A stretch of 64,000 nucleotides of DNA from Adiantum capillus-veneris (taxonomy: Eukaryota; Streptophyta; Polypodiopsida; Polypodiales; Pteridaceae). Where the stretch lies: NCBI GenBank assembly GCA_014529385.2, contig CM043943.1, forward strand, positions 99,258,355 to 99,322,354, written 5' to 3'. A model generated the notes under the pieces. The model did not search any database. It saw only the letters and a program-made list of their open reading frames with translations, and had not been told where the DNA came from. Shown one piece after another: positions 11,505 through 24,075 of this stretch. How positions within the stretch are numbered: the stretch's first letter is position 1; each line of letters begins with the position of its first letter. Position numbers and translations under genes: made by a program.

Positions 11505-12296
11505 GGTGCACAGTAAAGCGAGCTTTAAGGACGAAAATTAGGGAAATGATCACATCGTGCACTAAGGCGAGAATTCTATTGCTAAGGCAGGGATGACGTC
11601 TCAGTGTCCCATAGTGGTGAGAAACAAGAAGTCCGCACAGCAGGAATGAGGGGAAGCGCGAAGAAGAAGAATGGAGGGCATGCTTGGGACGAAAAAAGGC
11701 AGGAAAGGCAGTGCCCGAGCTGCTGGCTATGGAGGGCGTCAACAACAGCAAGAATGAAACAGATCAAGAAGGTGGTGGAGGGCAGCGAAGCTTAGGCCTA
11801 GTGCAAAAACACCTGATGTAATATGGGAGCTGCCTCAGCTGCGCTTGAATGCTCCCAAATTCCAACGCCGCAATTACTTAGAATTGTAAATGTTTCTAAA
11901 ATACCGGCCATGGAGCTCAACTGCCCTTTAATGTGAAGGAGTAGAACTAGATGTGATAAATGTAATTTGGATGTTTTTGTTTCTTCCAAAGATTTTTAAT
12001 GATAGCATATGTGCACACATGCGTGCGTGCACACATGTCTGCTTCGTCCCTATCTTGCACAGGGGCTCCCTGAGCGGGATCGACGACAAGGATGGGCATC
12101 ACAACCATGGGCACTCTTGACTGGCTATTGAGGTTAAGTTAGAGCTAAACTATTCCCCCATAGCCTACTATATCTCAATTCACCCCTAGGTCATATTAGA
12201 CGGCCAAGAGCTCTTGCAAATTGCAACGCCTAATCTTAGCTACGGGCCCCCTCTCAACGAGCCCGTGTGAACTAGAGATGTGGATGTGTTTGTGGG

Positions 12297-12298
<2 letters not shown>

Positions 12299-12337
<39 letters not shown>
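12299..12337. repeat. (GA)n microsatellite
   Basis: Uninterrupted GA run of about 19 units, in non-coding sequence. Confidence 0.95.
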
Positions 12338-12342
<5 letters not shown>

Positions 12343-13999
12343 GCTAGCCAAACAAAGATCTCACTAATATACCAAAGCTCAATCCAAAAGCATCAACTAT
12401 AAAAGGCAACACACAAAAAAAATTTAAGATATGAAAGTTGGCATAGCTTATTGTTTCACTCCTCATGCCACGCCTATGTTTTTTTGCCTTCTCATCTAAA
12501 TTTAGCTTGACTCTACATGACGACTAGTCCACCTGCTTCTCTAGCCATGTTGTGCCTTTAACTGCTACCTAGAAGATGTCTGAAACTCAATGGACAACTT
12601 ACAAATGACAAATTACTCGAGGGACAAAGGGCACATCCGCCTTGGGCACCATGCGGATTCGACACTCCAAGAGCAACACATGTGAATATAGAGAAGAGAT
12701 GGGAGAGTGAGTTGCCATGTTTAGAAGAGAAGAGCATTCACTTTGGAAAAAAAAAAAAGAAAAGACAAAGGAAGAATGAGACTCCTCAACCAAAAATGTA
12801 CCAGTCACACGACCAATGGTGGAAGAAATGCTTTAAGCATATGAGTGTGGGGCATTTTTTTCCCCCTGCATAGTGCCTTTTCTACTTTTTCAACATTCTC
12901 ATTCAAGGCACGCCATCCCTTCCTTTGAAATGGGGAATTCAAGCGTCAATGGGCTACCAAGTGGGTAAAGAATTGCAATATAGCTACTCACGAGATGGAG
13001 CCTAGCATTTTATCAAACATAACTTGCGTGTGATTCCATCAATGAGTTCTACACTTGTGCACTATTTCAATTCTATCATGACCTCATGCGTGCATAGAGA
13101 AGCATAGAGACTAGACTAGAGAGAGGCCCCTAAAACCTTGTAAAGAACAAGGTGTCCATGTAGATAGGCCCATGAAAGGCTTCAAAGAACATAGAGCGTC
13201 CATGTATTGAGAGATATATGAAAAACCCATGGAACCTTCCTTGAAGTGTCATAGTTCAACCACAAAATACTTGGACTCGGGTCTAATTTTTGAAGGCTTC
13301 GACGCCCTTCGGAGGCACTTTTATCCTTCAGTGAAAGGCAAAAATATTGAAAATTCTTTGACTAGCCCTTCTAATTTTTGTCTAAATATAGCTTAACGAA
13401 GGATAGTTAAAAATATACCCTTCAAATGAATGATTAGGGTCACCCTTCAAAAATGAGCCTTGTCAATGAAATTGGACTTCAACATTTCAAACATGAAAAC
13501 TTACACGTGTCAGGATTTCACATTGAGAGTGGAATAGACTTGCATTGTGGTTGGGAGAATTTCCTCAATGAGGGTCAAGTGCTTCACTGTAAGATAGATG
13601 AGTGTTTCACATGAGCTCTCATCATATGAGAGCTATTAGGCCCAAGTCACCTGCAGGGGTGATAGACATCACCTACACGGGTTGTTGCAGGTTGGATTAT
13701 TTTTAAACTATAACAATTGTCCAAGAAATTAACCGAGATGCAAAACCCCTTTAATGAGAATTTGAATTTCTGCAAGAAAGACTATTTAATGATAGGCTAA
13801 GTTGATCTTGTGGGGGAGTTGACAACCTCTAAACTTTGGATATTTGTATATTAAGAGCGGACATGACCTAAACTTCCATATAAGCAAAGATAAGTTTTTC
13901 CACCACACATGTGGTTAGGCAAAAATTGTCTGATCAGCACCTTCATGTAGGTGCTTTTTGGAATTTGGCAAGCAGATTCCCTTTCCTTGGTAAAATATA

Positions 14000-14004
<5 letters not shown>

Positions 14005-14079
<75 letters not shown>
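14005..14079. repeat. Compound (TC)n(AC)n microsatellite
   Basis: About 23 TC units (14005-14050) pass directly into about 14 AC units (14051-14079). This is typical of replication-slippage growth with a motif switch. Confidence 0.95.
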
Positions 14080-14082
<3 letters not shown>

Positions 14083-14275
14083 CCCCTCCTAACTACGTCT
14101 CAATCACTTTGAAACATTGACAACACACAAGTCCAAGACCAAATAACAATATTTGACAAGCTAGCAATTACGTGAATGACTATATTCTCAAGTTCAGTAG
14201 TGCATTAAGTAGTCCACAACACATTTAGGCCATCATCTTCTCTTCACCAACACCTTTTCCATCACCCATTTAAAA

Positions 14276-14420
14276 ATTGTTCCTATTACAAAATTAGCTT
14301 TGTAACAATAATAAGATGTACATAAATGTTATATTCCTTCGAATAGTCCATACTTCAGTCATTCTTTTTCCACCTGTCAGCTGTAATAAATAACTATATA
14401 TCAACTTTCATTGCATACCT
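14276..14420 (+). repeat. Dispersed repeat, copy 1
   Basis: This segment is about 80 percent similar by eye to 23930-24075. Shared landmarks in the same order and spacing are AATAAKATGTACATAAATGT, CATAGTCCATA-type text, CACYTGTCAGCTG and ATATATCAAYTTYCATT. There is no coding potential, and the family is unknown (LTR or non-autonomous element). Confidence 0.7.
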
Positions 14421-15556
14421 CTATGTTAGAAAGGAGTCTTACAAGATGGCAAGCAATTTTTTTCGAGCAATGAAAAAACGAGCGAGTCCCTCAATAAAGT
14501 TATTTATTGCCTAGCTATCTCTAGATCTTCAACCACTTAACCCAACCCAATGTATACTCGCTCTCTCATCAACATGATTATCAAAATCATCAAAATGTTT
14601 GGTGACAACAGACAATGAACAGAATTGGCCTTTGCAAAGAGATTATGAGTAGAATAAGCCCTTCCCCGTCTTCGAGAACCACGATCAATTGTAAGACTAC
14701 ATATTTAAATGCCATAATGATTTCAATATTCAGTTTTCATAGATAGTTAAACATATATATTTTTCTTTAATTAAACAACACTAAAATTTCCAATGAATTT
14801 ATCAAACTTGATCCAACTCATTTAATTACTACCTACATATTGGCTCGGCATTTAAATAACACATTAGTATAAAAATAAGCACCCCCTTACAGCCCCTTCT
14901 TTCTTGTTCTACTTGGCCCTTATATGCCTTACTGTAAGCACTTTTCTTCCCTACTTCTAGACCACATCCACTAGTGCTCGTAACCCCTTGTACGATGAGG
15001 ATTTGATTATGTCACCACGTTCTTTAGTCTAACATTGATTTTGATTGAAGGTTGCAGCTCCTTTGTGCCTGCAAAGAAGGCTAGATAGCTACTGTCGTGG
15101 CATTGTCTCTCAGCTCTATTGTCAAGTCCTCCAAAGCCCTCAATCTCTCGCCCCCCCCGCCCCCCCCCCACAGGACCCTCATTATGCTCATCATTCACTT
15201 AGACCACATGACCCTCAATCTTCCTCTTGTATAGGCCTTGAAGGTAATATGTGGAGGTGATTGCATCTGGGCTGAGAGAGCTGCATGGTTTTGCCAAAAG
15301 AGCTGCTTAGGGCTCTTGGAACATGGCTTGAAGCTGGGACACACACACACACCTAGGGATTTCCCAAAGGCAGAGAGAGAAGAGCCTTGTACATTTCCTA
15401 CATGTATGTATGAAGTTCCAATGCCACATGTAGATGGATCTAAATACACAATATAGCTATGCAATGTCTACCCCAGAAGATTTTTGTTTTTTAAATAAAA
15501 TTGGCTTAATTAGGCCTACCTATGACCTTCGTGAACTACTCCAAACCATTCCGCGT

Positions 15557-15670
15557 CGGCGCAGACTGGTTCCAGCATGGGGTAGTACCACCATCGTCAA
15601 TAATGAATCCAAGCGGTGCGGACTTGTTCCAACATGGGGTATACCACCATCGTCAACAATGTATCCGAAT
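15557..15670. repeat. 57-bp tandem dimer
   Basis: Two head-to-tail copies (15557-15613 and 15614-15670) share GTTCCARCATGGGGTA and ACCACCATCGTCAAYAATG. A related phrase (GCGGACTGGTT) occurs at 17091, suggesting an older dispersed repeat. Confidence 0.8.
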
Positions 15671-16033
15671 GATACTACTCTATTCTCTATATTTTTTTTC
15701 ACAAAACTGGCAAGTAGTTAAAACTTGATCACATATACATTTTTTTTAAAAGGCGTTGGAGAGGACAAATATAAGAAACGTGGACCCTTCCCCTTCCCAC
15801 TTTTGTGACAAGCTCGAGAGCATTTTTTTATATAGGTAATACAAATGTTGAAAGAAATAAGGAGACTGGTCCATGAATCAGTATGTATCACACATTTTGG
15901 AAAATAGCTCATTTTAGAGAATTAAGCAAGATGCCAACACAAGCTTGGAGTGAAAAGGTACAAACTTTGGACTGCACTTTGCATGAGGGCAAAACATCAA
16001 AAGCAACAATTTTTTTGTTCGCATGCAAGTGGC

Positions 16034-16034
<1 letters not shown>

Positions 16035-16067
<33 letters not shown>
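16035..16067. repeat. (TC)n microsatellite
   Basis: About 16 TC units, non-coding. Confidence 0.95.
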
Positions 16068-16071
<4 letters not shown>

Positions 16072-16416
16072 GCTGAAGTGATGAGAGCTAGAAGAAGGGA
16101 TGATACTGTTAGGGGAGGTCTTCATGCATAGAGGCTCAAGCAGTAAGCAAGTGCAATGGGGCAATTGGGGGCAGCCAGGCTCGAGTGCAGGCCAAGCAAA
16201 ATAGGTTTTGAGAGCTTGGAAATCGACAGCTAAGCAATGCAAGGTCGACAGGAAAAATCGAGAGCAAGTGCAATTCCATCTTGCAGAGCTGTCGAGAGCA
16301 AGGTGTTCAAGCCTTTGTAGGGCGAGCCAAACCGGGGGAGTGCAATAGAGTCGACGAGCAGCAAAAAAAGAAGCCGGAGGTCCAGGGGAGGAGGCGCGTA
16401 GATCAAAGGAGATGGG

Positions 16417-16418
<2 letters not shown>

Positions 16419-16455
<37 letters not shown>
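16419..16455. repeat. (GA)n microsatellite
   Basis: About 18 GA units in a GC-rich, G-skewed stretch (16200-16760) whose composition differs from the AT-rich surroundings. Confidence 0.95.
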
Positions 16456-16459
<4 letters not shown>

Positions 16460-17536
16460 GGGGAGAGTGGTGGCAAGGGGAATCTTTTCACTAATGATTT
16501 TTTTAAAGAACCTACCAGTAGGGGGGCCCAATCCTTTTTAATCTCTTATTAGCACGAATCGGGGAAGATCCCTTAGCTGAGTGAACGAGGAAGGAAAAAG
16601 GAGAGGGAGCATGTAGCGATTGAGTCAGCCAATGACGGACCCGGCATGGCAGGAGGAGGGGATGGACACCATCTTGCAGAGCCAACTCGGCTCAGGCGAA
16701 GAAGGGAGTGCGTGCATAGCCCAAGACGTGCAGAAGCCGGATGCGAGGCCGAAAAGGTTTTTTTTTAAGTCAACTTCGAACTCATTTCGACGCAACGAGA
16801 GCAGTTTCCCTTGTGGTTTACAGTGGATTGGAAGGGGTTTCCTTCTACTCTCGGTGCATGTTCGAATCCTATGTACCCTTTTAGAGGGTTAGTGTGAAGG
16901 AGTATGGGGCGGGGCACAATGCGTTCAGTTCCAAGGATTCCGAGGAATCTCAGAGTAAATGAATAAAACTAGGTGTGAGCCAGTATGTACCAGTATGTAT
17001 CAGTATAATAGCATTCTATTGGCGAAAGATATATACCAGCCATATATAAGAATGAGCAAAACCTGCTCAAACCAATCCGCGCCGCAGCGGACTGGTTTCG
17101 ACAGGTTTCAGGAGGGAACAGCCGCAGCATATTCTAGCTGGAGTGTGGCCGGTAGCGAAGTCTATAAGCTGGAGAGCGGCAGTCTGCGCTTGCACACTTC
17201 GCTGCGAGGGAGATTTACAGAGAGCAAAGAGCGGACAAGCATAGCTAATCATTTGAGTTGCACTGAGCTGGGACAGTCTCAATGGGGCTGGGATGATCCG
17301 GGCAATCAGATAATTGTCAAGAACTTCGGAAAGTAGGTGAAGAAGCCAAGAGGAAACTGCCTCACTTCTATATTGAGCCCATGGCCATGGCAGAGACTTC
17401 AAACTGTCTCGCCTCTATGAGCACACCACATCAGGCTAGGAGGAGGAAGGGCAAAAAATGAGAGGAAAGAGCGAATTAGTTACAGGCAGGGATGCATGCA
17501 GCAACAACGCAAATTGTTGAAGTCTAGAAAAACTAT

Positions 17537-17790
17537 GATGGCGTGTAGCTGGAAGCGGGGCTGAATCTGGAGCTGAAGATGGCTGCCATAACGCAGATGT
17601 TGCTGCTTTTGAAAATGCTAGAGCACTCCGATTTTTCACCCCTAGAGATAGGGCCTGCTTTCATTGATGGCGTGTAGCTGGAAGCGGGGCTGAATCTGAA
17701 GATGGCCGCCATAACGCATATGTTGGCTCTTCTGAAAATGCAAGAGCACTCCATATTTCTCACCTCGAGAGACAGGGCCTGCTTTCATTG
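17537..17790. repeat. Tandem duplication of 125-129 bp
   Basis: Copy 1 is 17537-17665 and copy 2 is 17666-17790. Both start GATGGCGTGTAGCTGGAAGC and end CAGGGCCTGCTTTCATTG or nearly so. They differ by a short deletion and scattered substitutions. The frame of the following open reading frame begins inside copy 2. Confidence 0.88.
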
Positions 17791-18549
17791 TGGCTTTTAA
17801 ACCTAGAAGACCGCAAGTCACCACCAGCCCTCCACTCCTCCTACAGTTTCGTTCTCTCGCTACATCAAGGTTTTGGAGTTGTGTTGGATAGGATTTTTCA
17901 AAGACAAAACTTGGGCAGTGTTGTATCAAGCGGGAGCCTTTTGGACTCACAACCCATGTTTGTAAGCATAATTCTACGCAATGAGATGTGCATTGAAGCG
18001 TTCATAGGAAGATTGGAAAACTTCCTCATTGGCATGCTAAAAAATGAGGCCATCCAAGTGGGATGGCTAGGAATTACCCTGAAGATGGTGTCGGTCGCAA
18101 TGTTGCTCACCACCACGACTGTTCCCTTGGCATGCCCATCACATCCGACCCATGTGGTGCTTCCAAAGGAGGACAAGAATTCAATTGTTGAAGGCCTGCA
18201 AAAATTTCCAAAAGGGCCTAATTTGATAGTGTGCCCCTGAATGAAAAAGGCACCTCATAGGCCTCTTGAACGTGTCACTGAGATGAGAAATGTTGCTAGT
18301 TTGGTAGCCATATGGAAAGGTGTTCCTATTGCATCCATCAGTCTTGAGTCAATGCTAAAACTCGAGTGTAAGAGTACATATCCATACTTGAGTAATGTTA
18401 TTTTCCCTCGTCAACTAGGTATTGGCCAACAGCCTCATGTTTTCAAGATGTCTACAATGGGCCCTGGAAGTGGGGTGGACCTGGCTAACCATATGCGTCT
18501 TGGAGGAAACATGCATTATATGTGGGTGCATTTTGAGCATGTGCATTGA
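17788..18549 (+). pseudogene. Unrecognised open frame of about 250 codons
   Basis: One frame is open from 17788 to 18240, ends at TGA, and resumes immediately as ATG at 18241 to the stop at 18549. Codon usage looks unremarkable and there is no microsatellite in it. The predicted protein has a hydrophobic middle (VSVAMLLTTTTVPLAC) and a Gly/His-rich end (MGPGSGVDLANHMRLGG). I recognise no family. It could be a decayed gene or transposon fragment, and the coding call rests only on the long open frame. Confidence 0.3.
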
Positions 18550-20576
18550 GTGGAAGGATAGCTGACTATGTCAGTCCATCTTTATGATCCTTACATTTAA
18601 GAGCTTTTAACTTTGCCTATGTGTGAGTTTATAGTGGAGAATAGACATCTCAGATCGAGTTTTGGAATATGCTTAACACGATAGTCATAGACTTTGTAGG
18701 TACTCGAGTGCCCTCATAGACTCGTTGAAAGTTTGTTAGTTCTAACTTTTTTTGTATTTTTGGTGCATTTATAATTAATTACTTTATATGTACTTGAGTG
18801 ACTTGGGATTTTGTTAGGGCCTCAACATTTAAGGTTGTTTTGAGATTTTGAAGCCTCCATTGCTTTGTGGTAATTTTAGATGCATGACCCTTTTGTATTG
18901 AAGTGTTGGTCGAATCCAACATGCCATGATTATTTTATTCAATATACCTTGCGCTTGCATCAATTTCTCAAGGGTGTTGCTCATATTTGCTCGAAAATTG
19001 GCTTCAGTTGATTATTTTTTCTCGTTGATTGGGAAGACTCGTTAGAAAGCAATTGTTCTTAGTTGCTAAGATACGAACCAACAAGTCATACTTGTAAAAA
19101 ACAACGATTATCATTCTATGTCACAAAAATCATGTATTGAAAGAAAATTTTTTCATAAAAAACAATTTTTGCTTATGCTTGTCGTCATCCACATACCTCA
19201 TATTCTAGTGTCCCATACCACTAGAACAAGCAATATGTCATATCCTGATGTATCAGGGTATCATTGGTCACATTCATCATTCAACAAATCAATTGATCTC
19301 ATAAATCTCAAGTCCAATTCCATACACAGTGTCGACAACCAATCATCATTAACCAAGTCCAAATCCAAATTCAATTTCATTATATGTATCGGTATAACAA
19401 AATCATACTAGGGGTAGGGTGGCCAGCCGCGGCATCATAATTTTGTGATCGGTGCTACCTAAATCGATGAATCTACACCAATGAGATGTGCTACCTAAAT
19501 CAACAAATCTGCACTAATTTTGTTTAAATTCGTGAATCTGTTCATTGTTGGTGTGCTACCTAAATTGGCAAATCTGCACTCGTGTTGCCTAAACCAGCAG
19601 ATCTGCACGAATAACTGGTGTTGCATAAATCGGTGAATCTACACCAAGATGAGCATTTACACAGTGCTTAAATTCGTGAATCTGTGTGTACGTGACCAAA
19701 GCACTAGACAAGGCATTAAAAAAACACATATATTGCCTCTGTGATACCAACATTAAAAGGGGTTGAATAGTGAAATATACATGATTGGTCGTCGACCATC
19801 ATACATCACCCGAGCTCATGAAAATGGATGCATAGCCTAATGATATTCGTAGTAGTTTCTTTCGATGCAAGTGTTGTTGAGAATGATGGAATCTGTTGAC
19901 TTCCTAGCTTATCAATACAATAAATGGAAATAGGAAAAGAGCCATGTGCTTTAAAACGATGCTTGGTGATATTCTATGTTATTGCCAAAATTATTTTAGT
20001 ATAGCTTGTTAGGTATAACTGCAAAAGGATAGCTTACAACAAAATTGAACAAAAAATTGAGAATATGAAATGAGGTGGTACATAGATTTAGAGAAAATTC
20101 ATAACAAATTTGATCTGAATAGAGTTACCTTGGTGCCTCTTTTTTAAAGAGTTGGTTAGTACTGAGTGATTAGTGAATCGGTGTTTGAAGTTAGATTTGT
20201 AGTGGCTTGGTAAAATAAATATACTTGGGTGTTGATGGTGGAGATAGTGAATAATCCTTGTGAGGAGGGCGTTGTGAAAGTTGACAACTTGAGGCAAGAT
20301 TGTGCTTTTGGTATGAGGAGAAGGAGATTAGTCTGCTAGAGAGATTGGACACAGAAATAGAATTCAACTTAGAAGTGATTAGATGTACAATAGTAGATAG
20401 AATTTAAGCGATTGGGAGACAAAATTTAAAGCAGCTTATTATAAGAAAAATAAATGATTACACATTTCATGTTGTCTACACTACAGAGAATTTCATGTAA
20501 GAGGGAAATTTGGAAGATAATAGAGATAGATAAAATGAAAACTTATAGAAAGCTACAAAAAATTGTCAAAAAAGAT
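18550..20576. other. Non-coding stretch with a degenerate minisatellite
   Basis: AT-rich, no gene recognised. Contains the 19440-19690 minisatellite. The short open frame at 19118-19411 has no recognisable domain. Confidence 0.5.
19440..19690. repeat. Degenerate minisatellite, about 30-45 bp units
   Basis: Roughly seven imperfect copies of a unit like GCTACCTAAATCGGTGAATC followed by TGCACC, with variants such as TTAAATTCGTGAATCTG. Unit length varies because the spacer between core copies is not fixed. Confidence 0.75.
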
Positions 20577-21416
20577 TTATATTGCTAGTTTTTGTTCACC
20601 ATGGATGCGGTGAACATCTGCCTCCCAGGTGTAGCCTGTAGCGATTGGGGTCATTTCCTTCCATTTAGGGAAGGTTTTTATTGGTTCTTGAGACATCCAT
20701 GGCCTGTAATCGAGGTGAGAGAAGGAAGGTTTGTGGACGTCGTACCAGTGGATGGTCGGGTAAGGTGAGGTTTGTGTATGGTATGTGTTCGTGTTCATGG
20801 ATTTTTTCCCTTGCTTTCGTGAGGTGGTCAGAGAGGTATGGGGAGTGGTAATCCCATCGGTCCCCGATGCAGACATCCCAAAAGTCAGAAGACATTCGTG
20901 GTTTATGGTAGTTGTCAGACATGATGATGTTGCGGTGGGGGATATTACATAGGATTTTTTTGAATACATTCTAGAACATGTCAGGGGGAACGAAATGAAA
21001 AGAATAATATATTGGGGTCATTTCCTTCCATTTAGGGAAGGTGTTTTGTGGTTCTTGAGACATCCATGGGCCGTAATCGAGGCGAGAGAAGTAAGGTTTG
21101 TGGGCGTCGTACCGGTGGTCGGGTAAGGTGAGGTTTGTGTATGGTATGTGTTCGCGTTCATGGATTTTTTCCCTTGCTTTCGTGAGGTGGTCAGAGAGGT
21201 ATGGGGAGTGGTAATCCCATCTGTCCCCGATGCGGACATCCCAAAAGTCAGAAGACATTCGTGGTTTATGGTAGTTGTCAGACATGATGATGTTGCGGTG
21301 GGGGTTATTACATAGGATTTTTTTGAATACATTCTAGAACATGTCAGGGGGAACGAAATGAAAAGAATAATATACATTATTTTTAATTGTCCTATCCCAA
21401 ACTTTGAACATGACAA
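20577..21416 (-). pseudogene. Unknown coding-like module in tandem duplicate
   Basis: Two direct copies, 20645-21011 and 21012-21374 (367 and 363 bp), are about 97 percent identical by eye. Each is open on the minus strand in a frame rich in aromatic and charged residues: it starts MSDNYHKPRMSSDFWDV, runs through GDRWDYHSPYLSDHLTK and ends near PKWKEMTPI. Two other minus frames are also partly open, which weakens the coding claim. The higher-coordinate copy keeps the long frame; the lower copy has an indel near 20750 that switches frame. No family recognised. Confidence 0.4.
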
Positions 21417-22077
21417 TGCAAAAACAGCCCCATTGTCGGTTTAGATGAGTACTTTACGAGCTCCGGTGGTTTTGACTATTGGTGAATGCAGAAAATCAAA
21501 GGCATTAATATAGAGGATTTTGTTTGTAACCCATATCTCCTCGGTGCAAAGTTTTGCTTCAATCTAGGTGTACCAAAGTCGTGGGCACCATGAAACTTGG
21601 GCTCACCTTCCATGTATTCGTGCCGGGCGCCTAGGGTATTGGGCACCAAGTAGTCTGTAGTTGTCCGGCCATTGAGAAAATGACAATGGACTTTGATGTC
21701 CTAGTAGATGTTGCAACCAATTGCGTAGATTTTAGGATGGAAGTTTGGATGTCTTGTAACACCATGATGAATCCACACAAAGGTTTTCTATAGATTTGGA
21801 ACTTTGCAAATCTTTGTAGCCACATTGGTTGCCAAATGGTGAGGTTCGTATTGTGGTAGCATCTTCAACTATACTTTGTGTTTAAATCCTCCTCTTCCAA
21901 ATGGGTGCTTATGCACTTGAAGTAGCCGGAATGTTGGTTGATCTTCTTGGGGGGGGTGTGTAATGAGTGGCTAGCGGATGAAGAAAATTTAGATAACATT
22001 AGAGATAGTGAAGGGTGGCGTATAGGGAACAAAGTGAAGGGCGTTGTTGTACGCGATTTGTATGGGTAGGTGTTAAC

Positions 22078-22100
22078 GGGGGGGGGGGGGGGGGGGGGGG
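22078..22100. repeat. Poly-G run (23 bases)
   Basis: A homopolymer of about 23 G. It could be a real slippage tract or a length error. Confidence 0.85.
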
Positions 22101-22412
22101 TAATGAGAGAAGATAGTATGTTTGTCTCCAGGAGTTGGAAATGTGAAGTTGTTAGTATAGTCGTAAATGTAGGAGGGATAGAGGGCTTGAAGGTGGGGAA
22201 AAAAATGGTGTTTCTATGTGAAAGGAAGATGGGTATTTTAAGAAATCAATGTATATATTGAATGCAATCTCAATTGAGTTTGTATAGCTAGGTTGGTGGC
22301 ACTTGCGGCGTGCAAGAGGCGACTATAGTGGGCGGTAGAGAAAGTGAATGGCTTTGGCAAGCAAGGAGCATCGTTAGAAGGTAGAAACAGAGGTAGATAG
22401 AGAAATATTTCG

Positions 22413-22438
22413 GTGTGTGTGTGTGTGTGTGTGTGTGT
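22413..22438. repeat. (GT)n microsatellite
   Basis: About 13 GT units, 35 bp before a long GA tract. Confidence 0.93.
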
Positions 22439-22470
22439 TTGCGCGTATTGTATCTGGTGTGGCCGCCAAT

Positions 22471-22471
<1 letters not shown>

Positions 22472-22531
<60 letters not shown>
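22472..22531. repeat. (GA)n microsatellite
   Basis: About 30 uninterrupted GA units. Confidence 0.95.
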
Positions 22532-22535
<4 letters not shown>

Positions 22536-23028
22536 TGATGAAAGTTGTGAGCCGTTGCGCCTTGGGAGGTTTGAATGCATGCAGCTTGCATGTCATTACT
22601 TTGTAAGGGAGAGGATGGGTGAATGGCGGGCAATTAGTGAGAGAGAAGAGCCACCAATGATTAATAATAAAGAAATAAAAGAAGTGGTACATGTTTGACA
22701 GCTCGCACTGGTTGAGGTCAAAAAGAGGAGAAGAAATTGAGGTGCCTAAGCTATTGAGGGTTGCATCGAGTGATGTGTGTGAGAGAGGGGGTCATTGGGT
22801 AGCCACAACAGAGTTGGTGGTCGCATGTCAATTGCATGGTAATGCCAGAAAACAAAATAACATGGGCGTCATTAGTAGATTAGTGAAGGAGAAGGTAGTT
22901 GTGATTGTGAAAAGTTGTCAACTATTGGGGGGGCAAGAAAAGAGAGAGAGGGAGTTGAACTTTGGCATGCAAAGTATGCAAGGCTACCCACCATCGCCAA
23001 CCATCTGCAGGAGGCGCTTGGATAAGAG

Positions 23029-23030
<2 letters not shown>

Positions 23031-23088
<58 letters not shown>
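23031..23088. repeat. (GA)n microsatellite
   Basis: About 29 GA units, followed by a 17-bp duplicated phrase (TTTTGACCTAGCATTG at about 23089 and 23114) that separates it from the next GA tract. Confidence 0.95.
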
Positions 23089-23092
<4 letters not shown>

Positions 23093-23154
23093 GACCTAGC
23101 ATTGAGAGAGATTTTTTGACCTAGCATTGGGCATGTTTGTGGCCGCTAGTTGGC

Positions 23155-23156
<2 letters not shown>

Positions 23157-23229
<73 letters not shown>
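23157..23229. repeat. (GA)n microsatellite, longest in window
   Basis: About 36 uninterrupted GA units. Together with the tract at 23031 and the small duplication between them, this looks like one tract that was duplicated locally. Confidence 0.95.
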
Positions 23230-23232
<3 letters not shown>

Positions 23233-23929
23233 ACCGAGAGGGAGAGAGAGATAGAGGTGGGTGGTAGCACTTGGCCAAAGAGAAAGACAAAGAAAGAAAG
23301 GAAGAAAGAAAGCTTTTTAATCGATATTGGGATCCTTTTTTATAATAGCTCTTGAGTTTGAAGACTGGTTGATTCTATTAAGTCTGCTTATTACTCTTCC
23401 TAATCCCCTTTTTAATTCAATTCCTATGTCTTCTCCAAACTTGCCTTTTCTACTTCCCATCACATTCGCTGCTCTATGGTCTTAACACCCCCCATCTTTG
23501 CCTTAAACTTGCTACATCAGGCATAGCCAAGATTTTGAGGAAGAGATTATATTGAATTAATATACTATGGTTTTAGCCACATCCAAAAGAGTAGAGGGCC
23601 TGCAAAAATACATCAAAACTACACAATATCATGAATAAACCAACAATTGTGCATACCTAGTAAGTCTCGCATACACACACTCAAGTATTGTACACAATCT
23701 GAGAGGTGTAGAGAGAAAGACAAAGCATGAGAGAATGTCCATATGTTTGATGCACCTTCTAGAGTGGAGTGCTACACTGGCACGGCAAGAGAGGAAAGAA
23801 GTGAGGAGAGAAGATGAACTTAGACACTAGGTACAATCTCCCCCCGTGCAAGAGTGAGGATTTTTCTCTTGCACGTATTTATTTACAGATTTCTTAAATG
23901 CTCAAAATGGAAACATATTGCCCGATCGA

Positions 23930-24075
23930 ACATAATAATGATCATAGCTTATAAAGTGCACTTGAATAATAAAATGTACATAAATGTAATAGCCTTTCAC
24001 ATAGTCCATAGTTCAATCATGCTATTTCCACTTGTCAGCTGCACTATTTAATTATATATCAATTTCCATTACAGA
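23930..24075 (+). repeat. Dispersed repeat, copy 2
   Basis: Partner of 14276-14420, same orientation, with the same ordered landmarks. Homology fades on both sides, so this is a fragment of a longer, unidentified element. Confidence 0.7.

Larger units (their letters stand above)
11505..17536. other. Gene-poor region with microsatellites and small repeats
   Basis: No gene recognised. It contains (GA)n, (CT)n and (AC)n tracts, a 57-bp tandem dimer (15557-15670) and one copy of a dispersed repeat (about 14276-14420). The long open frames at 15.0-15.5 and 16.0-16.5 kb overlap microsatellites on both strands and show no domain. Confidence 0.5.

Noticed and set aside
22078-22100. G-quadruplex regulatory element
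   Set aside because: A pure 23-base G run can form a quadruplex in principle, but it is equally likely to be slippage or a length error and nothing nearby suggests function.
22415-23119. Long open frames of poly(Ser-Leu) or poly(Arg-Glu)
   Set aside because: They are translations of (CT)n/(GA)n microsatellites and occur on both strands; no gene.
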